Assembly (NCBI GenBank): GCA_963706555.1
Contig: OY970164.1
Span: 2,480,001-2,544,000 of the forward strand
Source: Bog-473 sp963706555
GTDB lineage: Bacteria > Actinomycetota > Acidimicrobiia > Acidimicrobiales > RAAP-2
DNA length: 64,000 nucleotides
Direction of reading: 5' to 3'
A program made the position numbers and the translations under genes. Below the pieces are notes generated by a model, which saw only the letters and a list, made by a program, of their open reading frames with translations, had not been told where the DNA came from and ran no database searches. Of the stretch, positions 41,896-49,715 are shown piece after piece; the first letter of the stretch is position 1; each line of letters begins with the position of its first letter.

Positions 41896-42768
41896 ATGAA
41901 ACTGCCGCCATTCGAATACCGCCTTGCCGGTTCCGTGGAGGAGGTCATTGCGCTGCTCGCGGAGTGGGGCGATGAGGCGAAAGTGCTTGCCGGTGGCCAG
42001 AGTCTCGTCCCGCTGATGAGCTTCCGGCTCGCTCGTCCCGCCTACCTCATCGACGTCAACTCCCTTGTGGAACTGTCCCAGATCAGTGGCGGGACTGAAG
42101 TTGAGATTGGGGCGACGGTACGCCAAAGAGAGGCAGAATGCTCCACCGTGGTTCTCGCCGAGGCTCCATTGATTGCGGCTGCCATCCGCTTTATCGGCCA
42201 TGTCGCCATCCGGAATCGGGGGACCGTCGGTGGCAGCGTGGCCCACGCTGACCCAGCCGCGGAGTTGCCCACCGTGCTCACCGCACTCGGCGGAGAGGTC
42301 CTGGCAAAAAGCACACGTGGCACACGGACCATTGGTATGGATTCGTTCTTTCAGGGCTTCCTCACGACGACGCTCGAAGCCGACGAGCTTCTCATCGGAA
42401 TCCGCTGCCCGCCCTGGACACGGTCGACCGGGTGGGCATTCAACGAGTTCAGCCGACGGAGTGGTGACTTCGCCATCTGCGGGGTGGCGACGGTACTCGG
42501 TCTGGCACCCGACGACCGGGTTCGGGATGCCGCCCTCGTCTTCTCCGGGGTCGGTGGCACTCCGGTGCGTGCGGTCGAGGCTGAACGCACCCTGGTCGGA
42601 CAGATGCCATCCCTCGAACTGTGGGCGAGCGCGGCAGAGCAGGCCGCGGCGAGCATTGATCCCCCGTCCGATCTGCATGGTTCGGCGGCCTACCGGCGCC
42701 AACTTGCTCGAGTTTTGGCCCGTCGATCGCTTCACGAGGCGTTCGAGCGTGCGAGGAGCTTCCAATGA
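41896..42768 (+). CDS. Molybdenum hydroxylase FAD subunit (CoxM/XdhB-like)
   Basis: FAD-binding subunit of a xanthine dehydrogenase-family enzyme, 290 residues. KVLAGGQSLVPLMSFRL is the pyrophosphate loop and GGSVAHADPAAELPTVL the second FAD loop; the C-terminal CO-dehydrogenase flavoprotein domain follows. The ATG comes after GGAGGATC. It overlaps the next subunit by four bases (ATGA), giving the conserved order M-S-L. It passes electrons from the iron-sulfur subunit to NAD or another acceptor. Confidence 0.93.
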   Translation: MKLPPFEYRLAGSVEEVIALLAEWGDEAKVLAGGQSLVPLMSFRLARPAYLIDVNSLVELSQISGGTEVEIGATVRQREAECSTVVLAEAPLIAAAIRFIGHVAIRNRGTVGGSVAHADPAAELPTVLTALGGEVLAKSTRGTRTIGMDSFFQGFLTTTLEADELLIGIRCPPWTRSTGWAFNEFSRRSGDFAICGVATVLGLAPDDRVRDAALVFSGVGGTPVRAVEAERTLVGQMPSLELWASAAEQAAASIDPPSDLHGSAAYRRQLARVLARRSLHEAFERARSFQ

Positions 42769-43304
42769 CGACCGAAGTTCTCAGGTTGACAGTCAACGGG
42801 AAAACCCGGGAGGCGCTCGCCGAACCCCGCAAGACGTTGGTTGATTTCCTCCGTGAAGATCTTCACCTGACCGGGACCCATATTGGTTGCGAGCACGGAG
42901 TCTGTGGTGCCTGCACGGTGCTCGTTGACGGTGTCACCGTTCGATCCTGCCTCATGCTCGCCGTTCAAGCCAGGGGAGCGAGTGTGACGACCATCGAAGG
43001 CTTGGAATCCGAGGGAAACCTCCATCCCCTCCAAGAGGCGTTTCGCGAGAGCCACAGCTTCCAGTGCGGGTTCTGCACTCCGGGATTCGTCATGACGGCA
43101 CTCGCGTTTCTCGACGAGAATCTCACCTTCGACGAAGAGGAGTTGCGTGAGCACCTCTCGGGCAACCTGTGCCGGTGTACCGGCTACCAGTCCATCGTCG
43201 ACGGCGTCCTCTTGGCGGTTGAGAAGCTGGCGCAGGGTAAAGCGTCGGCGGGAGGCGAAACAATCACTGGGGTCACCGCCGCGCCCGGAGAGACCGCGTC
43301 GTGA
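42765..43304 (+). CDS. Molybdenum hydroxylase [2Fe-2S] subunit (CoxS-like)
   Basis: Iron-sulfur subunit of 179 residues. The plant-ferredoxin-type cluster uses C42, C47, C50 and C62 (GCEHGVCGAC). The second cluster uses C101, C104, C136 and C138 (CGFCTPG and CRCTG). It overlaps both neighbours by four bases, so the three subunits are made together. Confidence 0.95.
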   Translation: MTTEVLRLTVNGKTREALAEPRKTLVDFLREDLHLTGTHIGCEHGVCGACTVLVDGVTVRSCLMLAVQARGASVTTIEGLESEGNLHPLQEAFRESHSFQCGFCTPGFVMTALAFLDENLTFDEEELREHLSGNLCRCTGYQSIVDGVLLAVEKLAQGKASAGGETITGVTAAPGETAS

Positions 43305-45637
43305 GGTACGTCGGAGCGAGGGTCCAGCGGGTCGAAGACCGTCGTATCCTGACCGGTAGGGGTCACTACATCGATGACGTACAACTGCCGGACATGCTGC
43401 ACGCTGCCTTCCTGCGCAGTTCGGATCCCCACGCGGTGATCGTGAGCATCGACGTCGCAGAGGCGAGCCTCGCCCCTGGAGTTGTGGCTGTCTTCACTGG
43501 CGAGGACATCAAAGCGGTGACGAAGCCGCTCGAGGGTGGCATTGCGCTGCCCGGTTTGAGGACACCGGAGTTTTACGCCCTCGCTACCGACAGGGTGCGC
43601 TTTGTCGGGGACCCGTTGGCCGTGGTGGTCGCGCAGAGCCGAGCCCTCGCGGAGGACGCCACGGAACTGATCAGCGTGGAATATGACCCGCTTCCGCCGG
43701 TGGCAACCTACGACGCGGCACTGGACCCGTCGGCGCCCACCCTGTTCGACGACTTGGACGACAATGTCGTCTACCGTGTCGCCAGAGCCTACGGCGACCT
43801 TGACGGCGCGTTCGGCGAAGCGGACCGGGTGCTGCGCGAGACGTTCAGTCAACACCGGCTTGCCAATGTTCCAATGGAGACGCGGGGAGCAGTTGCCTCC
43901 TACGATGTCGGCTCAGGTGAGTTCACCTACCATGCGTCCACGCAGTCGCCGCAAGGCCTTCGTCACTTCCTCTCGAGCCTGATCGGCGTCCCGATGGAGC
44001 GGATGCGCGTGCTGTGCGGTGATGTGGGCGGGGCGTTCGGTCTCAAGGGCTATGTGCACCGCGAGGACGTTGCTCTAGCCGCCGTCGGCAAACTTCTCGG
44101 ACGGCCGGTGAAGTGGATCGAGGACCGCAACGAGCACCTCTTGGGGTCGGGACAGGCCAGGCAGGAGACCGTTGAAATAGAAGCGGCGGTCAATGACGAC
44201 GGCACCCTGCTCGGCTTACGCGTCAAGCTGATCATGGACCAAGGTGCCTACCCGGGCGTGCCCTTCCCAGCATCGCTGTTCACGGGCACGATCAGCCACT
44301 TGTTTCCTGGTCCTTATCACCTGAAAGGGTATTCCTTCGACGGAACGGTGGTCGCGACCAACAAGTGTTGCTACGTCGCGTATCGAGGCCCGTGGGAGGT
44401 GGAGACATGGGTTCGAGAGCGTTTTCTCGACGTGATAGCGAGGGAGCTCGGTCTCGACCCGGCGGACATCCGTCGGAAGAACATGGTGTACGGGGACAGC
44501 GGTGACCGCCTCATCACCGGTGCGAGTTTGGCCGACGTGTCGTCGCGTCGGTCATTCGAACGGGCCCTTGAGCTGGCTGATTATAACCAGTTCCGCGCAA
44601 AGCAGCGGGTCGCCCGGGCTGCGGGTCGCTACCTGGGGATCGGGTTCGCCACGTTCATCGAAGGGGCGCCGGGTCCAGTCGACATGCGGGCCGGGCCCTT
44701 CGCCAACGAGAGGGCCCGGGTGCGCCTCGAAGCAGACGGTCACCTCCTCGTCATCACCGCACAGGCTCCGCACGGACAGGGCCATGAGACGACGCTGGCG
44801 CAGATCGCGGCCGACGAGATGGGCGTGCCGTTCGAGCACGTGCGGGTTGTCCACGGCGACACACAACTCACTCCGTTCAGCCTCATCGGAACCGGTGGCA
44901 GCCGGTCCGCCACGTGGGCCAGTGGCGCCGTTCTCCACACCACGCGCACGGTCAAGGGAAAAGTGCTGGCGATCGCAGCGGAGATGCTCGAGGTGAGCCC
45001 CGAGGATCTCGACATCGCCGACGGTGTCATCAGCCCGAGAGGGGTACCTCAAAAGTCGCTTCCTCTCGCGCAGATTGCAAAGCAGGCCTATATGGCGCCT
45101 ACAACGTTCCCCGCCGGCACTGACGGGTTCCTCGAGGCCAGTGAGATCTACACCGGCGCGGATATAACCGGGAGTGGATGGTCCGGTGGCACACACATCT
45201 GTTGTGTCGAGGTGGACATCGAGACAGGCGCAGTCAGGATCCTCCGCTGGATTGCAGTCGCGGACTGCGGGCGAGTTATCAACCCAGCGATTGTCGAAGG
45301 CCAGATCAGGGGCGGAGTCGCGCAGGGCATCGGAGGCGTGCTGTACGAACACTCTGCGTACGACGACGTGGGCCAGCCCCTCGCCACGACGTTCATGGAC
45401 TATCTCGTCCCCACGGCAGTTGAGATCCCGACAATCGAGATCGAGCATTTGGAGACAGAACCGACCGGGGGTATCGATTTCCGTGGGGTGGGTGAGGCCG
45501 GGGCTGTTGTGGCACCGGCGACGCTCACCAATGCGATTGAGGACGGTCTGGCGCCGCTCGGGGTGCGCATCCGGGAGCAACATCTGCCCCCCTCGCGGTT
45601 GTTGGAACTTGCGGGCGTCATCGATGCACGAGCGTAA
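43301..45637 (+). CDS. Molybdenum hydroxylase large (molybdopterin) subunit, aldehyde oxidase/xanthine dehydrogenase type
   Basis: Mo-cofactor subunit of 778 residues; hydroxylates a carbon with oxygen from water. GVGEAGAV near the C-terminus holds the catalytic Glu. GQGHETTLAQIAADE and GTGGSRSATW are cofactor-binding loops. The loop near residue 363 reads AYRGPWE; true CO dehydrogenases have AYRCSFR with a copper-binding Cys, so this is not a CO dehydrogenase. The GTG start overlaps the previous stop. No XdhC-type maturation gene is nearby. Substrate is probably an N-heterocycle or aldehyde, not determinable. Confidence 0.94.
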   Translation: MRYVGARVQRVEDRRILTGRGHYIDDVQLPDMLHAAFLRSSDPHAVIVSIDVAEASLAPGVVAVFTGEDIKAVTKPLEGGIALPGLRTPEFYALATDRVRFVGDPLAVVVAQSRALAEDATELISVEYDPLPPVATYDAALDPSAPTLFDDLDDNVVYRVARAYGDLDGAFGEADRVLRETFSQHRLANVPMETRGAVASYDVGSGEFTYHASTQSPQGLRHFLSSLIGVPMERMRVLCGDVGGAFGLKGYVHREDVALAAVGKLLGRPVKWIEDRNEHLLGSGQARQETVEIEAAVNDDGTLLGLRVKLIMDQGAYPGVPFPASLFTGTISHLFPGPYHLKGYSFDGTVVATNKCCYVAYRGPWEVETWVRERFLDVIARELGLDPADIRRKNMVYGDSGDRLITGASLADVSSRRSFERALELADYNQFRAKQRVARAAGRYLGIGFATFIEGAPGPVDMRAGPFANERARVRLEADGHLLVITAQAPHGQGHETTLAQIAADEMGVPFEHVRVVHGDTQLTPFSLIGTGGSRSATWASGAVLHTTRTVKGKVLAIAAEMLEVSPEDLDIADGVISPRGVPQKSLPLAQIAKQAYMAPTTFPAGTDGFLEASEIYTGADITGSGWSGGTHICCVEVDIETGAVRILRWIAVADCGRVINPAIVEGQIRGGVAQGIGGVLYEHSAYDDVGQPLATTFMDYLVPTAVEIPTIEIEHLETEPTGGIDFRGVGEAGAVVAPATLTNAIEDGLAPLGVRIREQHLPPSRLLELAGVIDARA

Positions 45638-45648
45638 ATGCCCGACCG

Positions 45649-45705
45649 CCGACCTGGCGTAGGCATGGCGTACGACAGGTCGGTGGGTGCCGGCGGCTGC
45701 TTTTT
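45649..45705. terminator. Hairpin between convergent genes, probable terminator
   Basis: CCGACCTG (45649-45656) and CAGGTCGG (45676-45683) form a perfect 8-bp stem with a 19-base loop. A TTTTT run at 45701-45705 follows the hairpin rightward, after a GC-rich stretch. It sits between the Mo-hydroxylase operon and the convergent TauD gene. The loop is long, so efficiency is uncertain. Confidence 0.45.
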
Positions 45706-45716
45706 CCCTGCGTAGC

Positions 45717-46526
45717 TCAGGTGGTGGCGGGGATGAGCGGCTCTCCCTCGATCTCAATGCGGTGAATCACCCGCCGCTCGTCGCCGTAGTCATCGATGGC
45801 GTGGTGAAGCACGAAGTGGTTGTCCCATATCCCGATGTCGCCGGGACTCCACTTCCATCGGCAGATGGACTCTGGTTGAAGCACCCGGTCGACGAGCAGA
45901 GCGAGTACCGCATCGCTCTCGTTCTCGTCGAGCTCGACGATCCGCGTTGTGTTCGAGGGGGACACGTACAACGCGAGCTCCCCGCTGACGGGATGACGTT
46001 GTACGAGCGGATGGATCGCGGAAACGTCGCCAGTCCTCGAGATCCGTTTGAATTCGGCGGTAAGCGACATGACGAACTCGCGCATCGGCGGCGAGAGCCG
46101 TTGATACGCGGCGATCTGGCTGGCCCACATCGTGTCTCCGCCGCCGTCGGGTCCCTCCTGGAAGTGCAGTACCGAATAGCGGGGCGGGTTCGGTGTCCAG
46201 GGCACGTCTGTATGCCACGTGCCTGCGCCTCTACCCCCTCCGCTCTCCGAGACAATCACCCCGATGTCCGGGTATCCATCGTCGCGGAGGCTCGGGAAGA
46301 AATCAGGTGGCATGCGTATGTCACCGAGCGACCGGGCGAAGTCGCGGTGGCCATCGGGTCCGATCTTCTGCGAAGCGAAGAACACGACGCCACGCTCGGC
46401 GAGTAGCTCGTGCAAGGCCTGCACCTGCTCGTCGCTCAATCCGTCGCTCAGGTCGAGGGTCCGCACGACGGCACCGACACGCCCAGCAACCGGCCAGGCC
46501 CCGAGCCGTAGCGGTCCGGTCTCCAT
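45717..46526 (-). CDS. TauD/TfdA-family Fe(II)/2-oxoglutarate dioxygenase
   Basis: Dioxygenase of 269 residues. The iron triad is H105-x-D107 (WHTDVPW) plus the distal His in LHHAIDDYG; the Arg in ERRVIHR binds 2-oxoglutarate. Oxidative removal of groups such as taurine, 2,4-D or alkyl sulfate is typical of the family. The ATG follows GAGGAGGGAGGGCG. It is transcribed leftward after the C5-acid module, about 156 bases downstream, and probably has its own transcript. Substrate unknown. Confidence 0.93.
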   Translation of the reverse strand: METGPLRLGAWPVAGRVGAVVRTLDLSDGLSDEQVQALHELLAERGVVFFASQKIGPDGHRDFARSLGDIRMPPDFFPSLRDDGYPDIGVIVSESGGGRGAGTWHTDVPWTPNPPRYSVLHFQEGPDGGGDTMWASQIAAYQRLSPPMREFVMSLTAEFKRISRTGDVSAIHPLVQRHPVSGELALYVSPSNTTRIVELDENESDAVLALLVDRVLQPESICRWKWSPGDIGIWDNHFVLHHAIDDYGDERRVIHRIEIEGEPLIPATT

Positions 46527-46682
46527 CGCCCTCCCTCCTCTGCTGGGTCTTCCGGCCCTCGCCCCGTCAACCGTGGCATGGCGACATTCGATCGACAGTC
46601 GACGGATCCGCTTCGCACAGGCACAATAGCTGGCCTCCCTTGCGGGTGCGTCGTGCCGGATCGCCGCGCCGCCGGCGCCGCT

Positions 46683-47528
46683 CTACCCGTCCGTCTTGGC
46701 GGTCGCCGTCGCTGCCATGCCTACGACACCGTCAGTCCGGGTGGCGGTCATTGTGGCCGTATCGCCGTTGGGGCTCGCGGCGACAACGCCATCGATGCGC
46801 ACGGGTTGATCGACGAAGAACGGGCTTGCGGCGCGGTAGGCGAACGACCGTAGTGGCTTGCCGACGTGGCGTGACGCTGATGCGGCGAGCAGCATCGCGG
46901 TGAGCGGACCGTGCACGACGAGCCCCGGGTAGCCCTCGACGCTGGTCGCGTAGTCCCGGTCGTAGTGGATCCGATGGCTGTTGAATGTCACCGCGGAGAA
47001 GCGGAAGAGCAGCGTCGATGTGGGCTGAACTGTTTCCCGCCACCCCTCCGTCGGAGACGGCATCACGGCGGGACCTGTCGGCGGGGTGACGCCACCCGCC
47101 GGGCGATAGATGACGTCCTGGCGTTCGACGACGACGGTACGATCGCCCTGCTCGATGGTGTGTTCCAGGGTCACGACCAGCAGCTCCCCGGTGGAGCCCT
47201 GCTTGCGGGCGTGGCTGAGCAATCGGGTGCGACGCACGGAAACGACGTCGGTCCGCAAGGGGCCCTCGGAGCGAACCTCACCGCCGACCCACATGCGGCG
47301 TGGAAAGTCGACGATCAGCGGGCTCTCTCGCCGGGGATGGCCGTCGGGCCCCAGTCCGGCCGTCCCGACAGCAGGGTTGAAGTAGGCCCAGTGCCACAGC
47401 AGCGGAAGCGCCAAGGTCGGGTCGAATGCGACGTCTAATGTCGCCGCCAGCATTTGGGCGTGCTCGGCGGGTAGCGCCGAGGTCTGCTCACTCGTGAGGC
47501 CGAGGTCGGCGAGGGTGAGCTCGCTCAT
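46683..47528 (-). CDS. MaoC-like hydratase, itaconyl/mesaconyl-CoA hydratase type
   Basis: Double-hotdog hydratase of 281 residues. The N-terminal half (FAS1-like, with WHWAYFNP) is followed by the MaoC half, RFSAVTFNSHRIHYDRDYA, which carries the hydratase Asn-x-His-x-x-H block (usually D-x-x-x-x-H). Such proteins hydrate mesaconyl-C4-CoA or itaconyl-CoA to citramalyl-CoA. The ATG overlaps the CoA-transferase stop (ATGA), and a CitE-type lyase gene is upstream; this trio supports the assignment. Confidence 0.86.
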   Translation of the reverse strand: MSELTLADLGLTSEQTSALPAEHAQMLAATLDVAFDPTLALPLLWHWAYFNPAVGTAGLGPDGHPRRESPLIVDFPRRMWVGGEVRSEGPLRTDVVSVRRTRLLSHARKQGSTGELLVVTLEHTIEQGDRTVVVERQDVIYRPAGGVTPPTGPAVMPSPTEGWRETVQPTSTLLFRFSAVTFNSHRIHYDRDYATSVEGYPGLVVHGPLTAMLLAASASRHVGKPLRSFAYRAASPFFVDQPVRIDGVVAASPNGDTATMTATRTDGVVGMAATATAKTDG

Positions 47529-48763
47529 CGGTCGCCCGTTGGCCCGGCGACAATACGGGCATCGTGCAGCGCGCCAATCTCGGCCGAGCTCAGCCCCAGT
47601 TCCTCGGCGAGGATCTCATCGGTGTGCTCGCCCAACAGCGGGGCAGGCAGCGGTGCCTGGCGCGGCGAGGCTCTGAATGCGACCGGGGTCCCGGGTGTAC
47701 GTAGCATGCCGATCCCCGGCTGGTCGATGTCGGTGAACATCGGGTTAGCCTCGCTGCACCGCCAGTCTTCTTCCACCAGCTGGGTGAACGTCTGGTACGG
47801 CCCCCAGCACACGCCGTGGCCGTCGAACACCTCGGCCACCTCGGCAAGGGCGCGCTTTGCCACCCAGGGGGCAATGAGTGCGGCCAGCGCATCACGGCCC
47901 GCGAAGCGGTCGCCCTCCAAGCAGAAGTCGAGCCCTAGCGCAGTCTCGATGGCGGGCAGGTGGGGGTTGATTTCCGTGGCGCTCGCGAGCGCCTGCCACT
48001 GCCGCAGGCTGATCGCCACGACCATGACGCGGCGGTCATCCGCAGTGGGGAAGTCCCGGCCGAAAGCACCGTACATGTCGTTGCCGATAGGTGGCCGACC
48101 TTCATGGAGCACCTGCGCCTGGGCCACGTAGCCGAGATTGGCCACCATGGCGAACGCCACATCCGCCAGGGAGATCGTGACCAGCCCGCCGCGCCCGGTC
48201 CGGGTGCGGAGTCGCTCGGCGGCGAGGAGGCTGGTGGCAGCGGTGAGCCCCGTGGCGACGTCCCAGGCGGGAAGGACGTGGTTGGTCGGGTTCGACGAAC
48301 CGGCCGGCCCGGTGGCGTAGGCGAAGCCTGACGAGGGGTTCACGGTGTAATCCACGGCAGTGGAACCATCGGGGTTGCCGATGATGTTGACGTAGATCAG
48401 GTCGGCTCGTTTGGCGCGCAAGCGGTCGTCGGACAGCCACCCGGTCGCGGGGAAGTTGGACAAGAATATTCCTGCGTCTTCGCCCTTCCCGCAGATAAGT
48501 GCGGTCACAAGCTCCTGGCCTTCCTGCCGGCGGACGTCGACGGCGAGCGAGCGCTTGCCCTTGTTCATTCCGGCCCAGAACAGGCTGGTGCCAGCGGGCG
48601 TCACCGGCCATCGGTGGAAGTCGATGCCTCCGCCGATGGCGTCGAATCGGATGACGTCGGCTCCCAGTTGGGCCAGCGTCATCCCACCGAGCGGTGCGGC
48701 CACGAAGGCCGACCCTTCGATGACCCGCAACCCGTCGAGTACGCCCATCACTTCACCATTCAC
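47525..48763 (-). CDS. CaiB/BaiF family III CoA-transferase
   Basis: CoA-transferase of 412 residues that moves CoA between carboxylic acids. MGVLDGLRVIEGSAFVAAPLGG and LGADVIRFD open the fold, and the nucleophile would be an Asp in the IGNPDGSTAVDYTVNPSSGFAYATG region. The GTG start at 48763 overlaps the lyase stop by four bases; an ATG at 48748 is an alternative. It is flanked by hydratase and lyase genes. By analogy with Pseudomonas itaconate degradation it could activate itaconate, mesaconate or citramalate with succinyl-CoA. Confidence 0.88.
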   Translation of the reverse strand: MNGEVMGVLDGLRVIEGSAFVAAPLGGMTLAQLGADVIRFDAIGGGIDFHRWPVTPAGTSLFWAGMNKGKRSLAVDVRRQEGQELVTALICGKGEDAGIFLSNFPATGWLSDDRLRAKRADLIYVNIIGNPDGSTAVDYTVNPSSGFAYATGPAGSSNPTNHVLPAWDVATGLTAATSLLAAERLRTRTGRGGLVTISLADVAFAMVANLGYVAQAQVLHEGRPPIGNDMYGAFGRDFPTADDRRVMVVAISLRQWQALASATEINPHLPAIETALGLDFCLEGDRFAGRDALAALIAPWVAKRALAEVAEVFDGHGVCWGPYQTFTQLVEEDWRCSEANPMFTDIDQPGIGMLRTPGTPVAFRASPRQAPLPAPLLGEHTDEILAEELGLSSAEIGALHDARIVAGPTGDR

Positions 48764-49620
48764 GTCGTCTTCCCCTCCTCATGCCCCTGGCCGGCGAGAA
48801 GCTGCCGGGCTCGCCGGACGACGGCCTCGTCGACCATCCTGCCCTGATCATCCGTGACTGCGCCTTGCCCACGCGCCAACGCCTCGTCGTAGAAAGCAAC
48901 GACCATTGTCGCCGCCGCCAGCTCATCGGCTGATGGGCGGAATGCAACATTGATCACCGGAACCTGGGACGGGTGGATCGCCGGACGTCCCGCGAAACCG
49001 AGACGTGCCAACCGGGTCGAGTCTGCAGTGAACCCCTCGAGGTCGCCGAAGGCAGGGTAGACCCCGCCGATGGGAGGAAGGATCCCGGCCGCAGCTGATG
49101 CATAGACAAGCTCGGCGTGTGCGTAACCGAGGAGCTGCGGTCCAGCGTCGGCGTGCGCGCCCAGATCGGCGAGCAAGTCGATTTCGCCCAGGTGGCACTG
49201 CGTCACCCGGGGGTGGGCACACAACGCATCGAGCCGCCGGAGGCCGAGCGCAGACTCGATCAGGGGCGAAAGGGGGATGGACGGGGGAATGGTCGAGGCG
49301 ATCTCGTCCAGCCAGTCCAGGTCGTCGCACTTGGAAATGACCAACCCGCCAAGGTGCGCAGTCTGGGTCGCCAGGGCGGCGGTATCAGCCCGACCGATCT
49401 CGCCCGTGTTGATCCTGACCCACACTGCTGGGCCTTGGCGGGATCGGCTTCGCAAGGTGTCAACGGCCACGAGGCGGGCGGTCTCCTTGGCGGAAATCGC
49501 TACGGAATCCTCGAGATCGATCAGTACCGCATCGCTTCCGGTGCTGAGCGCGTTGTTCACACGGTCCCTGCGATCTCCGGGAACGTAGAGGAACGAATGG
49601 AGCAGAGGGCGTGCTGTCAC
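48760..49620 (-). CDS. HpcH/HpaI-CitE family aldolase/lyase (citramalyl-CoA or malyl-CoA lyase type)
   Basis: Barrel lyase of 286 residues. RDRVNNALSTGSDAVLIDLEDSV is the CitE entry motif; WVRINT, PLIESALGLRRLD (the Glu that binds Mg) and GRPAIHPSQVPVIN complete it. It would cleave citramalyl-CoA or a related CoA ester to acetyl-CoA and an oxo acid. It begins with GTG, four bases after a GGTGAG-TTT-CTCACC inverted repeat. It is first of the three-gene unit with CoA-transferase and MaoC hydratase. Confidence 0.9.
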   Translation of the reverse strand: MTARPLLHSFLYVPGDRRDRVNNALSTGSDAVLIDLEDSVAISAKETARLVAVDTLRSRSRQGPAVWVRINTGEIGRADTAALATQTAHLGGLVISKCDDLDWLDEIASTIPPSIPLSPLIESALGLRRLDALCAHPRVTQCHLGEIDLLADLGAHADAGPQLLGYAHAELVYASAAAGILPPIGGVYPAFGDLEGFTADSTRLARLGFAGRPAIHPSQVPVINVAFRPSADELAAATMVVAFYDEALARGQGAVTDDQGRMVDEAVVRRARQLLAGQGHEEGKTT

Positions 49621-49623
49621 GGA

Positions 49624-49638
49624 GGTGAGTTTCTCACC
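49624..49638. promoter_or_regulatory. Inverted repeat just upstream of the CitE-like start
   Basis: GGTGAG TTT CTCACC is a perfect 6-bp inverted repeat with a 3-base spacer, ending four bases before the GTG at 49620. It could be a repressor site or an RNA hairpin that hides the start. No further copies were noticed. Confidence 0.35.
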
Positions 49639-49715
49639 AATGCGTCGGGGAGGAGTGGTCCCTCTCCCTCCCGGTCGAAGAAGAAGTCACAGCAGGCCGG
49701 TCGATGCGGGTTTCG

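Noticed and set aside
41896..45637. Carbon monoxide dehydrogenase (coxMSL)
   Set aside because: The large subunit lacks the Cys of the AYRCSFR loop, so only the general molybdenum hydroxylase family is supported.
44552..45757. Minus-strand frame of 401 codons opposite the Mo-hydroxylase
   Set aside because: The plus-strand gene carries clear catalytic motifs; this frame has none.
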